From the NCBI GenBank assembly GCA_030407085.1, contig CM059584.1, positions 60,403,501 through 60,467,500 of the forward strand: a stretch of DNA of 64,000 bases, written 5' to 3'. This stretch comes from Trichopria drosophilae (taxonomy: Eukaryota; Arthropoda; Insecta; Hymenoptera; Diapriidae). A program made the translations under genes and the position numbers. Below are positions 1 to 12,034 of the stretch, in pieces (the stretch's first letter is position 1; every line of letters begins with the position of its first letter). Under the pieces are notes generated by a model. That model was not told the DNA's origin. It was given only the letters and a program-made list of their open reading frames with translations, and ran no database searches.

Positions 1-496
1 TGATTCCTCCATCTTGCCTTAACTGGCTGGGTGACTCCTCCATCTTGCCTTAAATGGCTGGATGACTCCTCCATCTTGCCTTAAATGGCTGGGTGACTCC
101 TCTAGCTTGCCTTAACTGGCTGGGTGACTCCTCTAGCTTGCCTTAACTGGCTGGGTGACTCCTCTAGCTTGCCTTAACTGGCTGGGTGACTCCTCCATCT
201 TGCCTTAAATGGCTGGGTGACTCCTCCATCTTGCCTTAACTGGCTGGGTGATTCCTCCATCTTGCCTTAACTGGCTGGGTGATTCCTCCATCTTGCCTTA
301 ACTGGCTGGGTGACTCCTCCATCTTGCCTTAACTGGCTGGGTGACTCCTCTAGCTTGCCTTAAATGGCTGGGTGACTCCTCCATCTTGCCTTAACTGGCT
401 GGGTGATTCCTCCATCTTGCCTTAACTGGCTGGGTGATTCCTCCATCTTGCCTTAACTGGCTGGGTGACTCGTCTATCTTGCCTTAATTGGCTGGG
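1..496. repeat. 31-bp minisatellite, 16 tandem units
   Basis: Sixteen head-to-tail units of exactly 31 bp begin at 1, 32, 63 and so on to 466, each of the form TGAYTCCTC…CTTGCCTTAA…GGCTGGG. The array runs off the left edge, so its true length is unknown. Units differ at a few fixed sites (CCATC or TAGC before TTGCC; AACT or AAAT before GGCTGGG), and like variants cluster, as expected from local unit duplication. There are no spacers between units. Confidence 0.97.
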
Positions 497-1489
497 TGCC
501 CTCATTTGTCCACCTTCACGTGGTGGGGGTGTTACAGCTAACGATCCGCTCGGGCTATTGGTAAAGGTCAACGTCAAGGTCACTACTGGATGTCCCCCTC
601 AGAATCCAAAAACTTTTCTATTTAAACTTTTTTTTTCTAAACAGCATTCATTCTCAGATTTCCGGGTGGTAGTTTTAAATTGTGTACCCTGTATTATAAA
701 TATATATATATATGTGTATGCATGCGTGCGCACGAGCGCGTGTGCGAATGCGCAAGTCAAGCAGGACAACCATGGTTTACGATTTTTTATTCAAAAACTA
801 TATCTTTTAAAAATTTAAAAAAAATATATATGAAAGGGGACATTGTAAGGTACCTCAAGAAAAAAGATGAAGGTGGTCACATAAAAAATTATGCCAAAAA
901 AAAAATTTCGAAAATTTCAAACCAGTTTTTTACTTATTAAAAAAAAAAAAAAAATCATATTTTTTCTCTCAAATTGTCTTACCTACGTTTCTAACATATT
1001 TCAAGTTCATTAAAATCGATCCAGTAGTTTTCGAGAAAAATTAGTTTTTTTATTTTTCTTTCCCCCTCCATAACTTTTTCGAAAAAGCGATTTTTGAGTT
1101 CATACTTTCCGAAATTTGTAGTCATCGGGTTAGCAATATATGGACCCAGTTCGGGTGACAGAGCTGTGGGGGCATTTTTTGTATAGTTAACCCCCTATGC
1201 CCTTTCCAGGACCGTCCTGGAACTAGGCAAAGGCCCTTGAAGTATTATAAATGCATGTATTTTGGTCCTGGAAGTGTACGTTTCAGATAAATATATGTAT
1301 ATGAGGCATGCACTGTCAACCGGGCCCCTCCTGCGACCAGAATTCATTTGGTCCAAAGCAGATCTTACAGGGGTCAACATTTAGCTTAAAATATCTACGT
1401 TCGATCGCCGTGTGGTAAAAATTGATTATACAAAATGGCAGTAGCGCATAGTGGGCCAAGAGATATGGCAGATTGGACCTAGGTCGTAA
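497..1489. other. Intergenic DNA, no gene seen
   Basis: The stretch is AT-rich, with short (TA)n near 700 and A-runs near 900-960. The open frames are short and show no recognisable domain. Confidence 0.7.
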
Positions 1490-3375
1490 CACATTGAAGC
1501 ACACATTTTTCCTTACATAGAAAACGGCTGAAATTTGTTACTTGGGAGAATTCGGGCTCGCTGATTATGAACCCGACCTCAGATTTTCAACATTCAAAAT
1601 GGGGGATCCAATATGGCGGATGTAATTCTGAAAAATGGCCAAATTCGCTCGAAACACGTTACTCGGGGATTTTCGTCGTAGCTGATTATAATATAATATA
1701 ATATATATCCGGCCTCAGATTTTAAAAGTTCAAACTGGCGGATACAATATAGCTGACCAATATCGAACCATGTATCAAATTAGCTAGAACTATTCACACG
1801 GGGGTTTTGGGGTCGCTGCCCATACACCACAGATCAAAAAATAAGTACATATCAGATGCGTAACATACTTTCGATATCGATTTATGAGATATATATTTGT
1901 TACGTACCTATGTGTCATGTTATGAAAGCGGAGATGAAAACCAATTTGCAATGTATCAGATAACAATTCGTTTCATATCAAATACATATGTGGTACGTTT
2001 ACTTTACGTATCTTGTTACCATCTGCCCACGTACCAGAATCGTTCAACTCGGTGGTTGGTTCTTTCAGTTTTACTCGAACCTCCAAATAAAAACATCAAA
2101 TTGGGAAAAGTAATAAGATTATAAAATAAATAAATTTCTTGAATAAAAATAAAATTTTTACCATTTTGTTCCGCTGTAACTCATATGTTTTTCTGCGTCT
2201 AAGGTTTGGTTATTGTTTCGCCCGATGAATTTAATAATTGCAGAATGTTTGACGATTCCTTGAGTTAAACAAGGATTCATGTTGTATGGACGTCGTGTGT
2301 AGTAGGGAAGTTATCTGTGTGGGTGATTGTTCCTCTGAGTCCGCACCGTGTCGAAGAAATTTCTGCGAAATTCGGAATCATCTTCGAGATTTCTACTTTC
2401 GTCCATTGCATTTTTCAAGATTTCGTATCCCTTTCATTTCCGCATTGAAATTCTAAGTCGCCCTACAATTTTTTGATAGTTTGAAAAATATGAACTAAAT
2501 TATATAAAAATTGTGATTGACAAATACTTGATAAATTTTGTATACAATTTTTGTAGAATCACTTTTCGGGTAAATTTTTTGATACAATAAATTATATATT
2601 TTTATTGTACATTTTGTATTAAATTTTTTCGCTTAGGATGTATGTTACAATTCTGCTATATAATTGAAATAAATATTTTACCTAAACGATACATATCCAC
2701 TACGTATTTTGTTTATGTGAATGTTACGTATCTGAAATGAAGTACATAACATTTTATGAGCGCGGCTATTTGAACGAACTAGAAATGTAGTGGAATCGTC
2801 TCAGTAATGTATCAAATAGATACTTGCAATGATATCCGAGGTTATGAATACGTGACAGCTACATATTAGGAAGGTATCAAGTATCTATTCTGAATAAGTG
2901 TGCTGTATGGGTGAATATTAATGTAGCCTGATATTTGAAGAATTCCAAATTACGGATTCCATATGGCAGGTAAAATGTCGAAAAGCGAATAGAACCAGCT
3001 ACAGCTGGTTACTTGCAGTTTTTGGAATTGCTGATGACGAATCTGGTCTCAGATGTTAGGAATTTGAAATGGTGCATAAAAAGTCGAAAAGTGAATCGAA
3101 TTCGATGAAACTGGTCACTCAGGGGTTTTCCAGATCGTTCTTTCCGAATTGGAAATAAAAATCCGAAAATTAAGAATGGTGCATCCATTATGGCCGACTA
3201 AATTGAAAAATATTACTTGAATCGGAGGAAACTGGTTATTAGGAGGTTTTAGGGGGGTTTCGAGGTCGCTAGTTCGGAATCTGTAGTAAAAATTCCTTAA
3301 TACAAAAATGGCGCATTGATTACGGCCGGCCATGTGTACAAAAAGTCATTTAATGCGAACGAATCTGTGTACTTG
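1490..3375. repeat. Left inverted-repeat arm, interrupted
   Basis: About six degenerate subrepeats, each with a core like ACTCGGGGGTTTT followed by a GGTCGCTGA-like string and then ATGGCGGA-like text, lie near 1540, 1660, 1795, 3012, 3113 and 3237. The arm is split at 1818/1819 by a 1.09-kb insert that the right arm lacks. Confidence 0.85.
1819..2911. mobile_element. Nested MITE-like insert in the left arm
   Basis: The insert begins CCCATACA and ends TGTATGGG, an 8-bp terminal inverted repeat. The right arm of the host transposon, read in reverse complement, runs straight from GGTCGCTG into AATACGAACC and so acts as the empty site. Comparison suggests a duplicated TG at the junction. No transposase is seen inside; the 75-codon frame at 1897-2124 shows no domain. 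Confidence 0.75.
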
Positions 3376-3532
3376 CATTTTTTTGTTACATTTCAAATTT
3401 CCTACACGTTATAACGAAGTTCAGTGAAGTTGATAGCACTCGAAGAGTCAACCATTAATTGCCTTCTTCATAATTGCAAAGATTGCTCCTGTCTCGAAAA
3501 ATTTTCAGCAATATTACTGAAAATCCTATAGT

Positions 3533-4140
3533 ATGCTTCAATCTGCAATGTTGAATTTAGCCAATGGGTGGGGACTGATAGATCTTAATTGGAAACACTT
3601 GCACCTTCCGATTTTGTCGATGTACTTTCTGAGAAATTGGAAGTTCTTAAACCACATTAGTTTACTGCAAACAGCAATCCCAGAATATGGAACTAGAAAA
3701 TCAAACATGACTCAGGATGAAGTCATTGTATCCCTTGATTTTTCCGAAAATTATGCATATACGGTGCAAGACGCATCGTAAGCTTTGCTTTTCAGTAACA
3801 ATCAATGTACTTTATTCCCTGTTGTTTGTTATTACAAAGAAAATCAAATACAGCATAAAAATTTTATTCCTCTGACCGATTGTTTAAAGCATGATTCAGC
3901 AGCAGTTTACGCTATGCAAAGTATACTGATTCCGGAAATAAGAAATTATCTGAATTTTAGAAAAGTTGTTTACTTCAGTAATGGCGCTAAACAACACTTT
4001 AAAAATGTATTTCAGATGAGTAATTTAATGCAGAATTCAAACGATTTTGGTATTGAAGCAGAATAGCACTATTCAACGACTGGACATGGGAAAAGTGTTT
4101 GCGATGGTTTAGGATGAATATTAAAACTAGATGCAATGTT
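3533..4140 (+). pseudogene. Transposon-encoded protein fragment (SNGAKQHFKN / HGKSVCDG motifs)
   Basis: Two open stretches (3533-3781 and 3785-4066) are joined by a single in-frame stop and continue past another stop near 4065 into HYSTTGHGKSVCDG. The conserved core VIVSLDFSENY…FSNGAKQHFKN…DFGIEAE…GHGKSVCDG resembles multi-copy uncharacterised invertebrate proteins, with a conserved D after SLDF, an SDGA-like motif and an HGKG.CDG motif. I do not assign a superfamily. The N-terminus and everything after the HGK motif are missing. Its place between the inverted-repeat arms suggests it is the remnant transposase gene of this element. Confidence 0.65.
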
Positions 4141-4559
4141 GACATCATTTAGTCTTTTCAATTGGGCTAAAAATAACTTTAAAATCATTATTTATCAACA
4201 TTAATATCAACTATTACATAATGTAGCAGCATTCTGCAATGACCATAAAGTTAAATAAAAGATCTACGAATGCTCCGGCTGTACCGCAAATATAAAAAAG
4301 TCACAGTTTCATTCCAATCGCGGATAATACGTTAATCATAAAATGATTTTCCAATGCTACCGACTTCACTGAACTTTATTATAAAGTGTAGAAAATTTAA
4401 CATGTAAACATAAAAAAAAATATCCGCAAAGAATACCAAAAATACAACAAGAAAAAAAAAAGAAAATAATGCGGGCTTTAAATAAAGACCGATTTTCCTA
4501 AAGACAGTCTCCACCCTATGAAACTTTCTTCGGACTAATAATTAGCGAACTCGAAAACC

Positions 4560-5332
4560 TACCAGTAGACAGATTTGGTCGCATCAAATTATTTTTTTGT
4601 ACCTACAGTCGGTAAGTATTGGATGCGCCATTTTTTAATTTAGAACTTTTTACTACAGATTCCGAATTAGCGACCTCGAAAAAGACCCTAAAACCCCCTA
4701 ATAACCTGTTTCCACAGATTCAAGTGATATTTATCCAATTAGTCTGAAATAATGGATGCTATATTCGGATTTTTATTTTAAATTCAGAACGAACGACCTG
4801 GAAAATCCCTGAGTAACCAGTTTCATCAAATTCGATTTACTTCTCGACTTTTTATGCACCACTTCAAATTCCTGAATTCTAAGGCCAGATTCGTCATCAG
4901 CAATTCCAAAAGCTGCCGAGTAACCAGTTGTAGCTGGTTAGATTCACTTTTCGACTTTTTACTTGCCATATGAAATCCGTAATTTTGAATTCTTCAAATC
5001 TAAGGCAAGGTTCGTATTCAGCGACCCAAAACCCCCGTATAACCAGTTCTAGCTAATTCGATACACTTTTCGAATTTTGGTCAGCCATATTACATCCGCC
5101 ATTTTGAACTTTTAAAATTTGAGGACGGATTCGTAATCAGCGACCACAAAAACCTCCGAGTAGCGTGTTTCAAGCGAATTTGGCTATTTTTAGAAGTACA
5201 TCCGCCATATTGGGTCCGCCATTTTGAATGTTAAAATTTTGCGGTCGTGTTCATAATCAGCGACCCCCAAATCGTCCGAGTAACAAATTTAAGCTATTTT
5301 CTATGTAAGGAAAAATGTGTGTTTCAAAGTAA
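4560..5332. repeat. Right inverted-repeat arm
   Basis: This is the uninterrupted reverse-complement partner of the left arm, carrying the same subrepeats (RGCGACC…AAAACCYCCGAGTA…CAGTT). It ends with TATGTAAGGAAAAATGTGTG near 5305-5324, the mirror of the left tip. Confidence 0.85.
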
Positions 5333-6600
5333 TAATAATGAATAGGTATAACGTGGGTCGGATTCTAACAAATTAAACAAATTAAATTCGGCTTATGCTC
5401 CACCATAGAGAAATCTATAGAATCTCCCTCTCGACCGACTCGCGTGCATTCCCGAGGAGGAACTCATATCAATTGCGATGAAATTAGATCGATTTTTATT
5501 CTTAATTGAAAAGGTTATTTTTTATCATCAGACGAACGAAGCAGAATTTCCAGACGATAATGTCACTGTCTATCTTGTCGAGTGAGTAACTGTTTTGTTC
5601 TTCACACTTGGTAGATCGTTGACAGATGTCTTGAGTACGGGGGCTGAATTTTCGCATCTTGCGAGATTCAGATTATTCTATATAAAAGACTTTGCAACAC
5701 CAAGAATAATAGTCGGCGTATAAGGCTGATCTGCACCAACAAGCCTTGCTGATGATTCCAGTAGGTGCAGATCGGGATGAAACCGCCAGAGGTAGAGTTC
5801 TCTCATTTTTTCAATTGAGAATTAAGCGAAACCATTTTTAAAAATATCTATTTTTACCTATTTTTGAGGTTAGAAAAAATGTAAGGTGGTGAGTGGATTC
5901 GTGTTTGGGAGGTCAAAATACATCGGATAGCATTAAAAGCACTATAAACACGCACCGAATTTTTATTTTAGGATAGTTTTAAAATTTTTTCTAAAAAATT
6001 AAGAGCTTCCGAACGCCATATTGGAGCGGCCATTTTGGATTTTGCAAATGCGCACTCGGCATTCGAAAGTGTAAAATGAGTTCATTCTACAACCTCTCTA
6101 CGAGTTCATTCTACGACCATGAGTCCATTTTACAACCTTAAGTTGTAAAATGAGCCCTCATTCGTATTTTTTGGTTGTTTTTAATTGTGAGCAGAGTAGT
6201 GTTCGATTGACGTGGAATGTACCATGTATACATACATTTCATTAATTTAAAATGGCTGTAATAAAATGTCGGATCATTTTTCTGAAATGTACTCGGATTT
6301 GAATGCAATTCGTTAGTTGCAGACTTGCAATAGACGATACCGTTTTTGAAATTTTTAGTGGGGTCCTTTGCCTTTGACTATTTCAAAGTTTCCCGATTCT
6401 CACCGCGAGGAGGTGGAAGGTTTTGAGAATCATTTTTGTTTTTATTTTATTAAAAAATAAAAATTAAAAAAATTTTTTTTTACATTTAAATGCACATTAT
6501 TCGGCATTTTTATTTTTCTTCGAAAAAGCCATGGAACTACGGAATCTAAAAGTAATGATTTTTATTTCTTTAGGTTTTTTATTTTCTTATTATATGTATT
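5333..6600. other. Intergenic DNA, no gene seen
   Basis: The stretch is AT-rich. A small three-fold repeat of GAGTYCATTYTAC lies at about 6078-6150, ending in an ACAACCTTAAGTTGT inverted repeat. No coding region is recognised. Confidence 0.6.
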
Positions 6601-6663
6601 TTATTTCTAGTATTTTATTAAGCTTGTGCCAACTACTGAATGAGATGTTCAAATCGATGTCCT

Positions 6664-7031
6664 TCAGCAACTTGACAATATCCCAATCGTTGCATAGAAG
6701 TTAACATTTACTTTTTGCCACATTTCTTGAGATATCGAATTAGAACATTGAATTAGTCTTTCCTTTAATTCATCAATGTCTATAGGCTTTGTTTCGTACA
6801 TCTTGTTCTTCAAAAAACCCCAGTAAAAATAATCCAGAGGAGTTAGATCCGGTGACGTTGGTAGCCACTCAATCTGTACCAGTAATATTTTCGATTGCTG
6901 GTATAACATAGGTATCGACGATCATGATGGGTATCATTAAACTGTTGGGCGACTTGTTCGTAAGATCTTTTTTATCACCACATCCTCGTAGAATAAATAT
7001 TTCGATTCTTTCTTTTTCTGTCAAAGACATT
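6664..7031 (-). pseudogene. Mariner-like transposase, internally deleted relic
   Basis: Reading the minus strand down from about 7031, the start MSLTEKERIEI matches the N-terminus of mariner-type transposases. Soon after, the frame breaks and jumps to the C-terminal catalytic block (6909-6664) with WLPTSPDLTPLDYFYWG, where the SPDL…D motif carries the last acidic residue of the DDE/D triad. The block continues into IDELKERLIQ. The middle of the transposase, including the first two catalytic aspartates, is absent, so this is a dead copy. Confidence 0.8.
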
Positions 7032-7790
7032 TTATATCAAAAGCAAGGAGACAGAATAGAGAATTTAAAAAATGGAAGAAATTTTGAGTAAATAGCGATA
7101 AAACGAAAAAATGAAAAAATAAGATCAAATTATAATGGTAGAAAGTTAAAAGTAAAATTGTCGTACGAATAAGCGCAGTATTATGGTATCACGCAAGTCA
7201 CACTCATTATAAATTTGGCTCGATCTTCCGGTTAGAATATTCTGAACAAAATGCATTTCCTTTACGAGAAACCGTAATCAAGAAGTACACGAATGTTGCC
7301 ATCTGTCAACGAGATATTATACGAAATAGTCGTGAAAAGATTGAAAGTTCTATCACACTCAAAGTTAAATTTCGAATGTTTATTCTGTGGGTCACCTTCA
7401 ACGAAAACGGCGTTTTTGCATAATTTCAATTTCAATGTTTACAGCGCCATGTAACCACAAAAACGATCATAATAATAAGGTAAAATTTAAGTAACTTTTT
7501 CTGAACGCACGATACGTGCAATAAAAATGATTATTTTTTTATTTGACCTGTATTTCTCGCGATATCCGACAGTTTACACACTTTTCACGAAACGGTCCTG
7601 TAGAAAGAAAAAAAATTTCGAAAATCGCTGAAACACGTGAAACAATGGAAAGGACAAAATGTAAAAAAAAAAGTATCAGAAACCTGCCATTAATAGTCCC
7701 AAACTCGTGTTAAATATGATGGTGCCAGGAATTTTGTGTACAATGTTTGATCCGAATATTGGTTTCTGAGATTAAAATTAAAACTTTCAA
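7032..7790. other. Intergenic DNA, no gene seen
   Basis: The stretch is AT-rich, with no recognisable domain in any frame. Part of it may be the untranslated flank of the mariner relic. Confidence 0.5.
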
Positions 7791-7799
7791 ACGACGAAT

Positions 7800-8336
7800 A
7801 CTTCCGCGGCAAGTAGATGCAACGGCATCTATGCCTAGTGTTTTGTATTCGTCTCGAAAATACCTTTCAAATGAGCTCCCACTCGACACATGTTGCCATT
7901 TAAGATATTCATCCTCCCTCGTGCCCCCCCCCCCCTTGGGCGGAGGGTTGGAACCCCACAGGAAAAATAGATTTTTTGAAAAATTGTTTCACGTATTTTG
8001 GCAATGTTCGAAATCTTCATTTGTTCAAAAGTTACTAGATTAAAAGTTTTAAAAGTCGATTATGACCGCTAAAAATTGATCGCAGCTCCATCTATGTCGA
8101 GTGTTTTAAATTCGTCTCGAAAAGACCTTTCAAATGAGCCCCCACTCGATCCATGTTGCCATTTAAGATATTCATCCCCCCTCGTGCCCCACGCCCCGCC
8201 TTGGGGCGGGGGGTTGGAACCCCGCAGAAAAAATAGATTTTCTGTAAAATCGTTTCGCGTGTTTCAGCGATTTTTGAAATATCTTTTCTTTCAAAAGTTA
8301 CAGTACCATTTCCATACTTTTCGGAAACCCTGTATA
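7800..8336. repeat. Tandem duplication of a ~270-bp unit
   Basis: Two copies (about 7800-8045 and 8070-8305) share TTCGTCTCGAAAA, CCTTTCAAATGAG, TGTTGCCATTTAAGATATTC and GGGTTGGAACCCC. A third, more diverged copy lies at about 35150-35240. The open frames across it on both strands are by-products of the repeat. Confidence 0.85.
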
Positions 8337-8521
8337 ATAATAACTTCCCATGCATAAAATGGTACCATTGAATTTTTGCAATTTATAATTTCTTATCGCT
8401 CGCTCAGTTCGACATTTCAGAACTGCATGTACTCACAGCCTCATCATTATCATCGTCATCATCGCTTTTTTGCAGATTCTGACTCCGTTTTAAACAGTTA
8501 TAATGTCTTAGGAAACATATG

Positions 8522-8893
8522 CTAGTTGTTTCTTTTAGAGAGAGCAGGTCTTAAGGAGGATATGTATGGATCAGACGAAACCAACAACATCTGCATAATG
8601 TCCGGATTTGTCGTTTTCCTGTCCATTTTCCTTGTGTTGTCAAGTCGAATTTTACGGAACTCTTTGTGTCTGGCTGCGAGTACTTTTTCAGAAAGATTTC
8701 CGACAGGGATAATTGCATGTTTAATTATTTCGGCCCCATGAATCAATAATTTGTGGACAGTGGCAGACATGTAATACCACCCGTAATTGTCAATTAATTG
8801 CTTCGCTAATTTTGCAGAAAAATCGCCAAATTTGTCTGCATTAATTTCACGACCAGATGCGATTGCTTGAAGATGAATACTGACATTACTACA
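8522..8893 (-). pseudogene. C-terminal fragment of a DNA-transposon protein (family of the 24.5-26.8 kb relic)
   Basis: The minus-strand frame can be read from about 8893 through SGREINADKF and NYGWYYMSATVHKLLIHG into SEKVLAARHKEFRKIR and LLVSSDPYISSLRP, where it stops. I recognise this tail (HK.L.HG…LSE…AR.K.F…R…LL.SSDP) from multi-copy invertebrate transposon proteins whose upstream part carries TMVDGK and TNDGN-like motifs, both present in the minus-strand relic at 24.5-26.8 kb. No formal superfamily is claimed. The upstream part is missing, cut off at a tandem repeat. Confidence 0.6.
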
Positions 8894-8894
8894 C

Positions 8895-9425
8895 TCAGAG
8901 AAGTTTGGTAATCGGGGACTTTATAATTTTTGAAATACTGTTGTTCAAATTAGAGTTGAGGTTTCTTAGTACGAAAAATGGTGTCTAAAAGTCTCACGAT
9001 GATAACATAAGTCTTCAAGAATGTTTTGAACTCAGCCAATACCAACCTGCCATCGTTATACTTCTAATTTGGTGGGGGGACAGTTCAATGTTGCGTTGAA
9101 CGTTTAAAGTTCCAACGATGGGCGCCTCACACGCCCATCCTTGAATCTGCGACGACGTTGTGCACTGAGAGAGGTTTGGTAATCGGGGACTTCAAAATTT
9201 TTGAAATTCTATTGTTCAAATTAAAGTTGAGGTATCTTAATACGAAAAATGAAGTTTAAAAGTCTCATAATGGTAACGTACGTCTTACATAATGTTTTGA
9301 ACTCAACCAATACCAACTTGTAATCGTGACACTTCTAATTTGTTGGAGAAGCAGTTCAATGTACGTTAAACTCTTAAAGGTCCAACGATGGGCGCCTCAC
9401 ACGCCCATTGAACCCGCGGCACAGC
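8895..9425. repeat. Tandem duplication of a ~268-bp unit, each ending in a hairpin
   Basis: Copies at about 8895-9155 and 9163-9425 share GTTTGGTAATCGGGGACTT, ATACGAAAAATG, TTTTGAACTCA and a terminal inverted repeat GATGGGCG-n7-CGCCCAT (9117-9139 and 9387-9408). A further copy of the hairpin part lies at 24340-24362. Confidence 0.85.
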
Positions 9426-9429
9426 CACG

Positions 9430-10120
9430 CTGTGTGCCGTCGGAAGCACAGATGTCGTTTCTGCATTTTGGACGGATCGACATATTCTTAAAAGAACTAT
9501 ATAATGTCCGAAATTACTATGTAAATCAATAGTAATTCATAATAGAATATTTGAACTATCCGTTACCATTAACTTTCATAGTAAATTTAAAGATTACACA
9601 GTAATTTTCCGTACAGATTTGTCGAATATCCTAAAATGGCAGAAATGCTTTTTTTAATATTATAATATATTATAATATAAAAAAAAATAAATAAATAAAT
9701 ATATAATAATATAAAAAAAAAGATATAATATAAAATTTCTCTAAAAGTCTTCAATACACTGAATTTCACCGTAAAAAATCAGAATTGAGCCACTCTCCTG
9801 AAAGTCACACTCATTTTATACTAAAGTGAAATTGCGCTTCTTACTAAATCCTATAATGAAAATAATACAAAACTTTAGTGAAAACATCAATAGACTATAT
9901 AATGCATTTTTATCAATTGTTGTTGCTGCTTCTCATTGTTAAAAAATGTTTTAACCCTTAGCGTCACGGTTGTGACTCACGTTTACTGCCTGGATTTCTT
10001 TGAATTTTAATTATTTACGTCTATGTTGACGTTTTTTGATCGGTCTTTTTGCTATTTTCTGTTATAGTAATACTTAAAGAACATATCCATACGACTAAAA
10101 ATACATAATTGTTTATTCAT
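9430..10120. other. Intergenic AT-rich DNA, no gene seen
   Basis: Dense (TA)/(AAT) low-complexity sequence lies at about 9650-9735. No coding region is recognised. Confidence 0.6.
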
Positions 10121-10520
10121 GGTGGCTGCTATCAGGGAAAACCGGGAAAACCGGGAAAAGTCAGGGAATTTCATTAACTAGTCAGGGAATCAGGGAAAAG
10201 TCAGGGACCCGCTAAACATGTAACGTAAATAAAACGTTACATGTTATCCCATTTATGGCAAAAAAGTAACGTTTCGTAACAACGTTTTGACGCCGTTTAC
10301 ACCACGTTCCACGATATCTAAATACGTAAAGGTAATGCGTAACATTACCAGAATGACAATTTATAACAGATTCAAAAACGTTTTATGGAATCGTTTCTGC
10401 AACGTCACAAAATCACCAAGGAAATTTAAAACGGCGCATTCAGGTTACTAATGTAACATTCATGTAATGTTACGAATGCGACGTTTCATAGACATGTTTT
10501 ATTGCATATCTTCTATCGTT
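10121..10520 (+). repeat. Dispersed repeat with GTGGCTGC tip and CAGGGAAAA motifs
   Basis: The repeat starts near CATGGTGGCTGCT, then carries a run of CAGGGAAAA / CCGGGAAAA motifs, then AACGTT-rich text that includes a hairpin with arms CATGTAACGT / ACGTTACATG (about 10215-10241). A diverged copy lies in reverse orientation at about 23150-23957, so this is a repeat family with copies on both sides of the gypsy element. Confidence 0.6.
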
Positions 10521-10919
10521 TCGGCTGGTTCCATCTCAGACTTCGCCTTCAAGATGCGGAAGCATCATTTGTTTTCGTATATTAGCACGATTTACAAGCA
10601 ATCTTTTTCTTCTTATAATTATTCTCTTTCTGGTGCATAATATTATTTGCTATTATTAATTTTGTTCTTTTTATTTCTTATGCGTGTGTAACTTGAATAC
10701 ATTGATGTCCATTAAGTTCAATATTTTTTTTTGTAATATTATTGCAAAAATTAATTTAAAATATAGAGTAATTTGAGACTGAGACTGCAAAGAAGTGAAA
10801 TTTAACTAATGTAATACTTCACATTTGAAATTGAAACGGGTTTTGTAATATTTAGAGAATATGCATTTTTTATATACAGTGTATTTATTTTAAAAAACTC
10901 GCTCCCTTTTAATATATTT
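10521..10919. other. AT-rich flank of the gypsy element
   Basis: No coding region is seen. The last bases before the LTR are the ATGT target-site duplicate at 10920-10923. Confidence 0.6.
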
Positions 10920-11518
10920 ATGTTGTGACAAGGTGTCACCGATCTACCCCTTGGCCGATCCTTCACGATGGGTGCCGCGGTTCCCTCGCGTGTCGAAAGT
11001 GTCCCGGAGCTCAGGATCACCTTCCTCAATCCTTTTTTTTATCAGTTTTAGTAAGTCGGATACTCGTCCGACAGTCGCCGGTAAAGCGCCTGAACGGCAT
11101 TACCGTCTCTTGCTCGGTTGCGCGTTCCGACGGGAGCGTCACCACCTCCCGAGCACTCGAAATGCCCGAGCCCCTCTTTCCCCTGGCTGTCCCTCTCGGC
11201 AGCGCAGGCGGTATCACCTGATGGTAGGAGCCATCGTGGCCGTCGAGAAGGGACACCGCCCCTCTCTGACGAGCCTGCATCGTTCCCCCCTTTTTCGTCG
11301 CTGCGCGCCTGCATCCTTCAGGCCCAGCATGCTAACTAAAAAAACCGTCTCGTATTCCCCTTCTTTTCCCTCGTGGATGGCGACCTTACGCGCCTCCACT
11401 CATTCGGCAGTAGCCATCCAGCTCTTGCCACCGCAAAGCTGCATTCTAGCAGCGCGGCTATCTTTGATTGCGTCACAGAACGCCTCTCTCTCTCTCTCTC
11501 TCTCTCTCTATCGCAGCA

Positions 11519-11524
11519 TATAAG
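11519..11524 (+). promoter_or_regulatory. TATA-like box in the LTR
   Basis: TATAAG follows the (CT)n tract in the context GCAGCATATAAGCCGCC and is kept in the 3' LTR at the equivalent place (about 21107-21112). It is a plausible core promoter for the genomic transcript; the start site is not determined. Confidence 0.55.
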
Positions 11525-12028
11525 CCGCCCGAGACGAGGACGGAGGCGACTTCCCCGACACCGCGATTAGGTGGGGAAAACCCCGTACGGACCCCGCTCT
11601 CTAATCCCCCCGTATCACCCCCGGTGATTCTCCGCTCCTGGTCACTGGAGATGCGCGTACGGTTCCCGCGCGCATCTACCAGCGCTATCGGCTCCCACTT
11701 CTCACTTCGTTTTCGGACGTGCTACGAGACGGACCCCCAAAAACCTTTTGTTCTTTTGCGAGTTGTGTTGCGATTTGTGTAGCGTGCGTTTTCTATTTTT
11801 GCGGTCGTTTCCCGGTCTCGCGTGTGGCTAGTGTCAATAATATTGTTTTGCGTACTAAAAGAAGACCCATCGACGGGAGGATAGTCGGTGTGTGCAGTGA
11901 CACCCTACACTAGAAGCGTTTTGGCGACAAACACCCGCCATCCTGCCAAGTCGGTCCGACGTCCCGGAAGGAGGGCTTCAAGGGCGGTCAGGTACTCCGC
12001 CGCCGCCGGACACGCTAGCGACGACGCC

Positions 12029-12034
12029 GTAAGT
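12029..12034 (+). promoter_or_regulatory. Candidate 5' splice site in the LTR
   Basis: GTAAGT in the context GACGCC/GTAAGTTA fits the donor consensus. It is identical in the 3' LTR and conserved in the diverged solo LTR (GACACC/GTAAGTCC on the minus strand near 52050). That conservation suggests function, but splicing is inferred. Confidence 0.4.

Larger units (their letters stand above)
1490..5332. mobile_element. Foldback-type DNA transposon with ~780-bp inverted repeats
   Basis: The sequence from about 1490 inward is matched in reverse complement by the sequence from about 5332 inward. The outer end shares CACATTTTTCCTTACATAG on the left with its complement on the right. The inner arm ends also match, both containing GGAATCTGTAGTAAAAA and ATGGCGCAT. 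Removing a nested insert from the left arm leaves arms of about 790 and 770 bp around an interior of about 1.2 kb with a decayed gene. The arms are built of ~110-bp degenerate subrepeats. I could not fix a target-site duplication. Confidence 0.85.

Noticed and set aside
1..496. Regular repeat array, possible CRISPR
   Set aside because: Units are directly adjacent with no unique spacers, and the setting is eukaryotic. It is a minisatellite.
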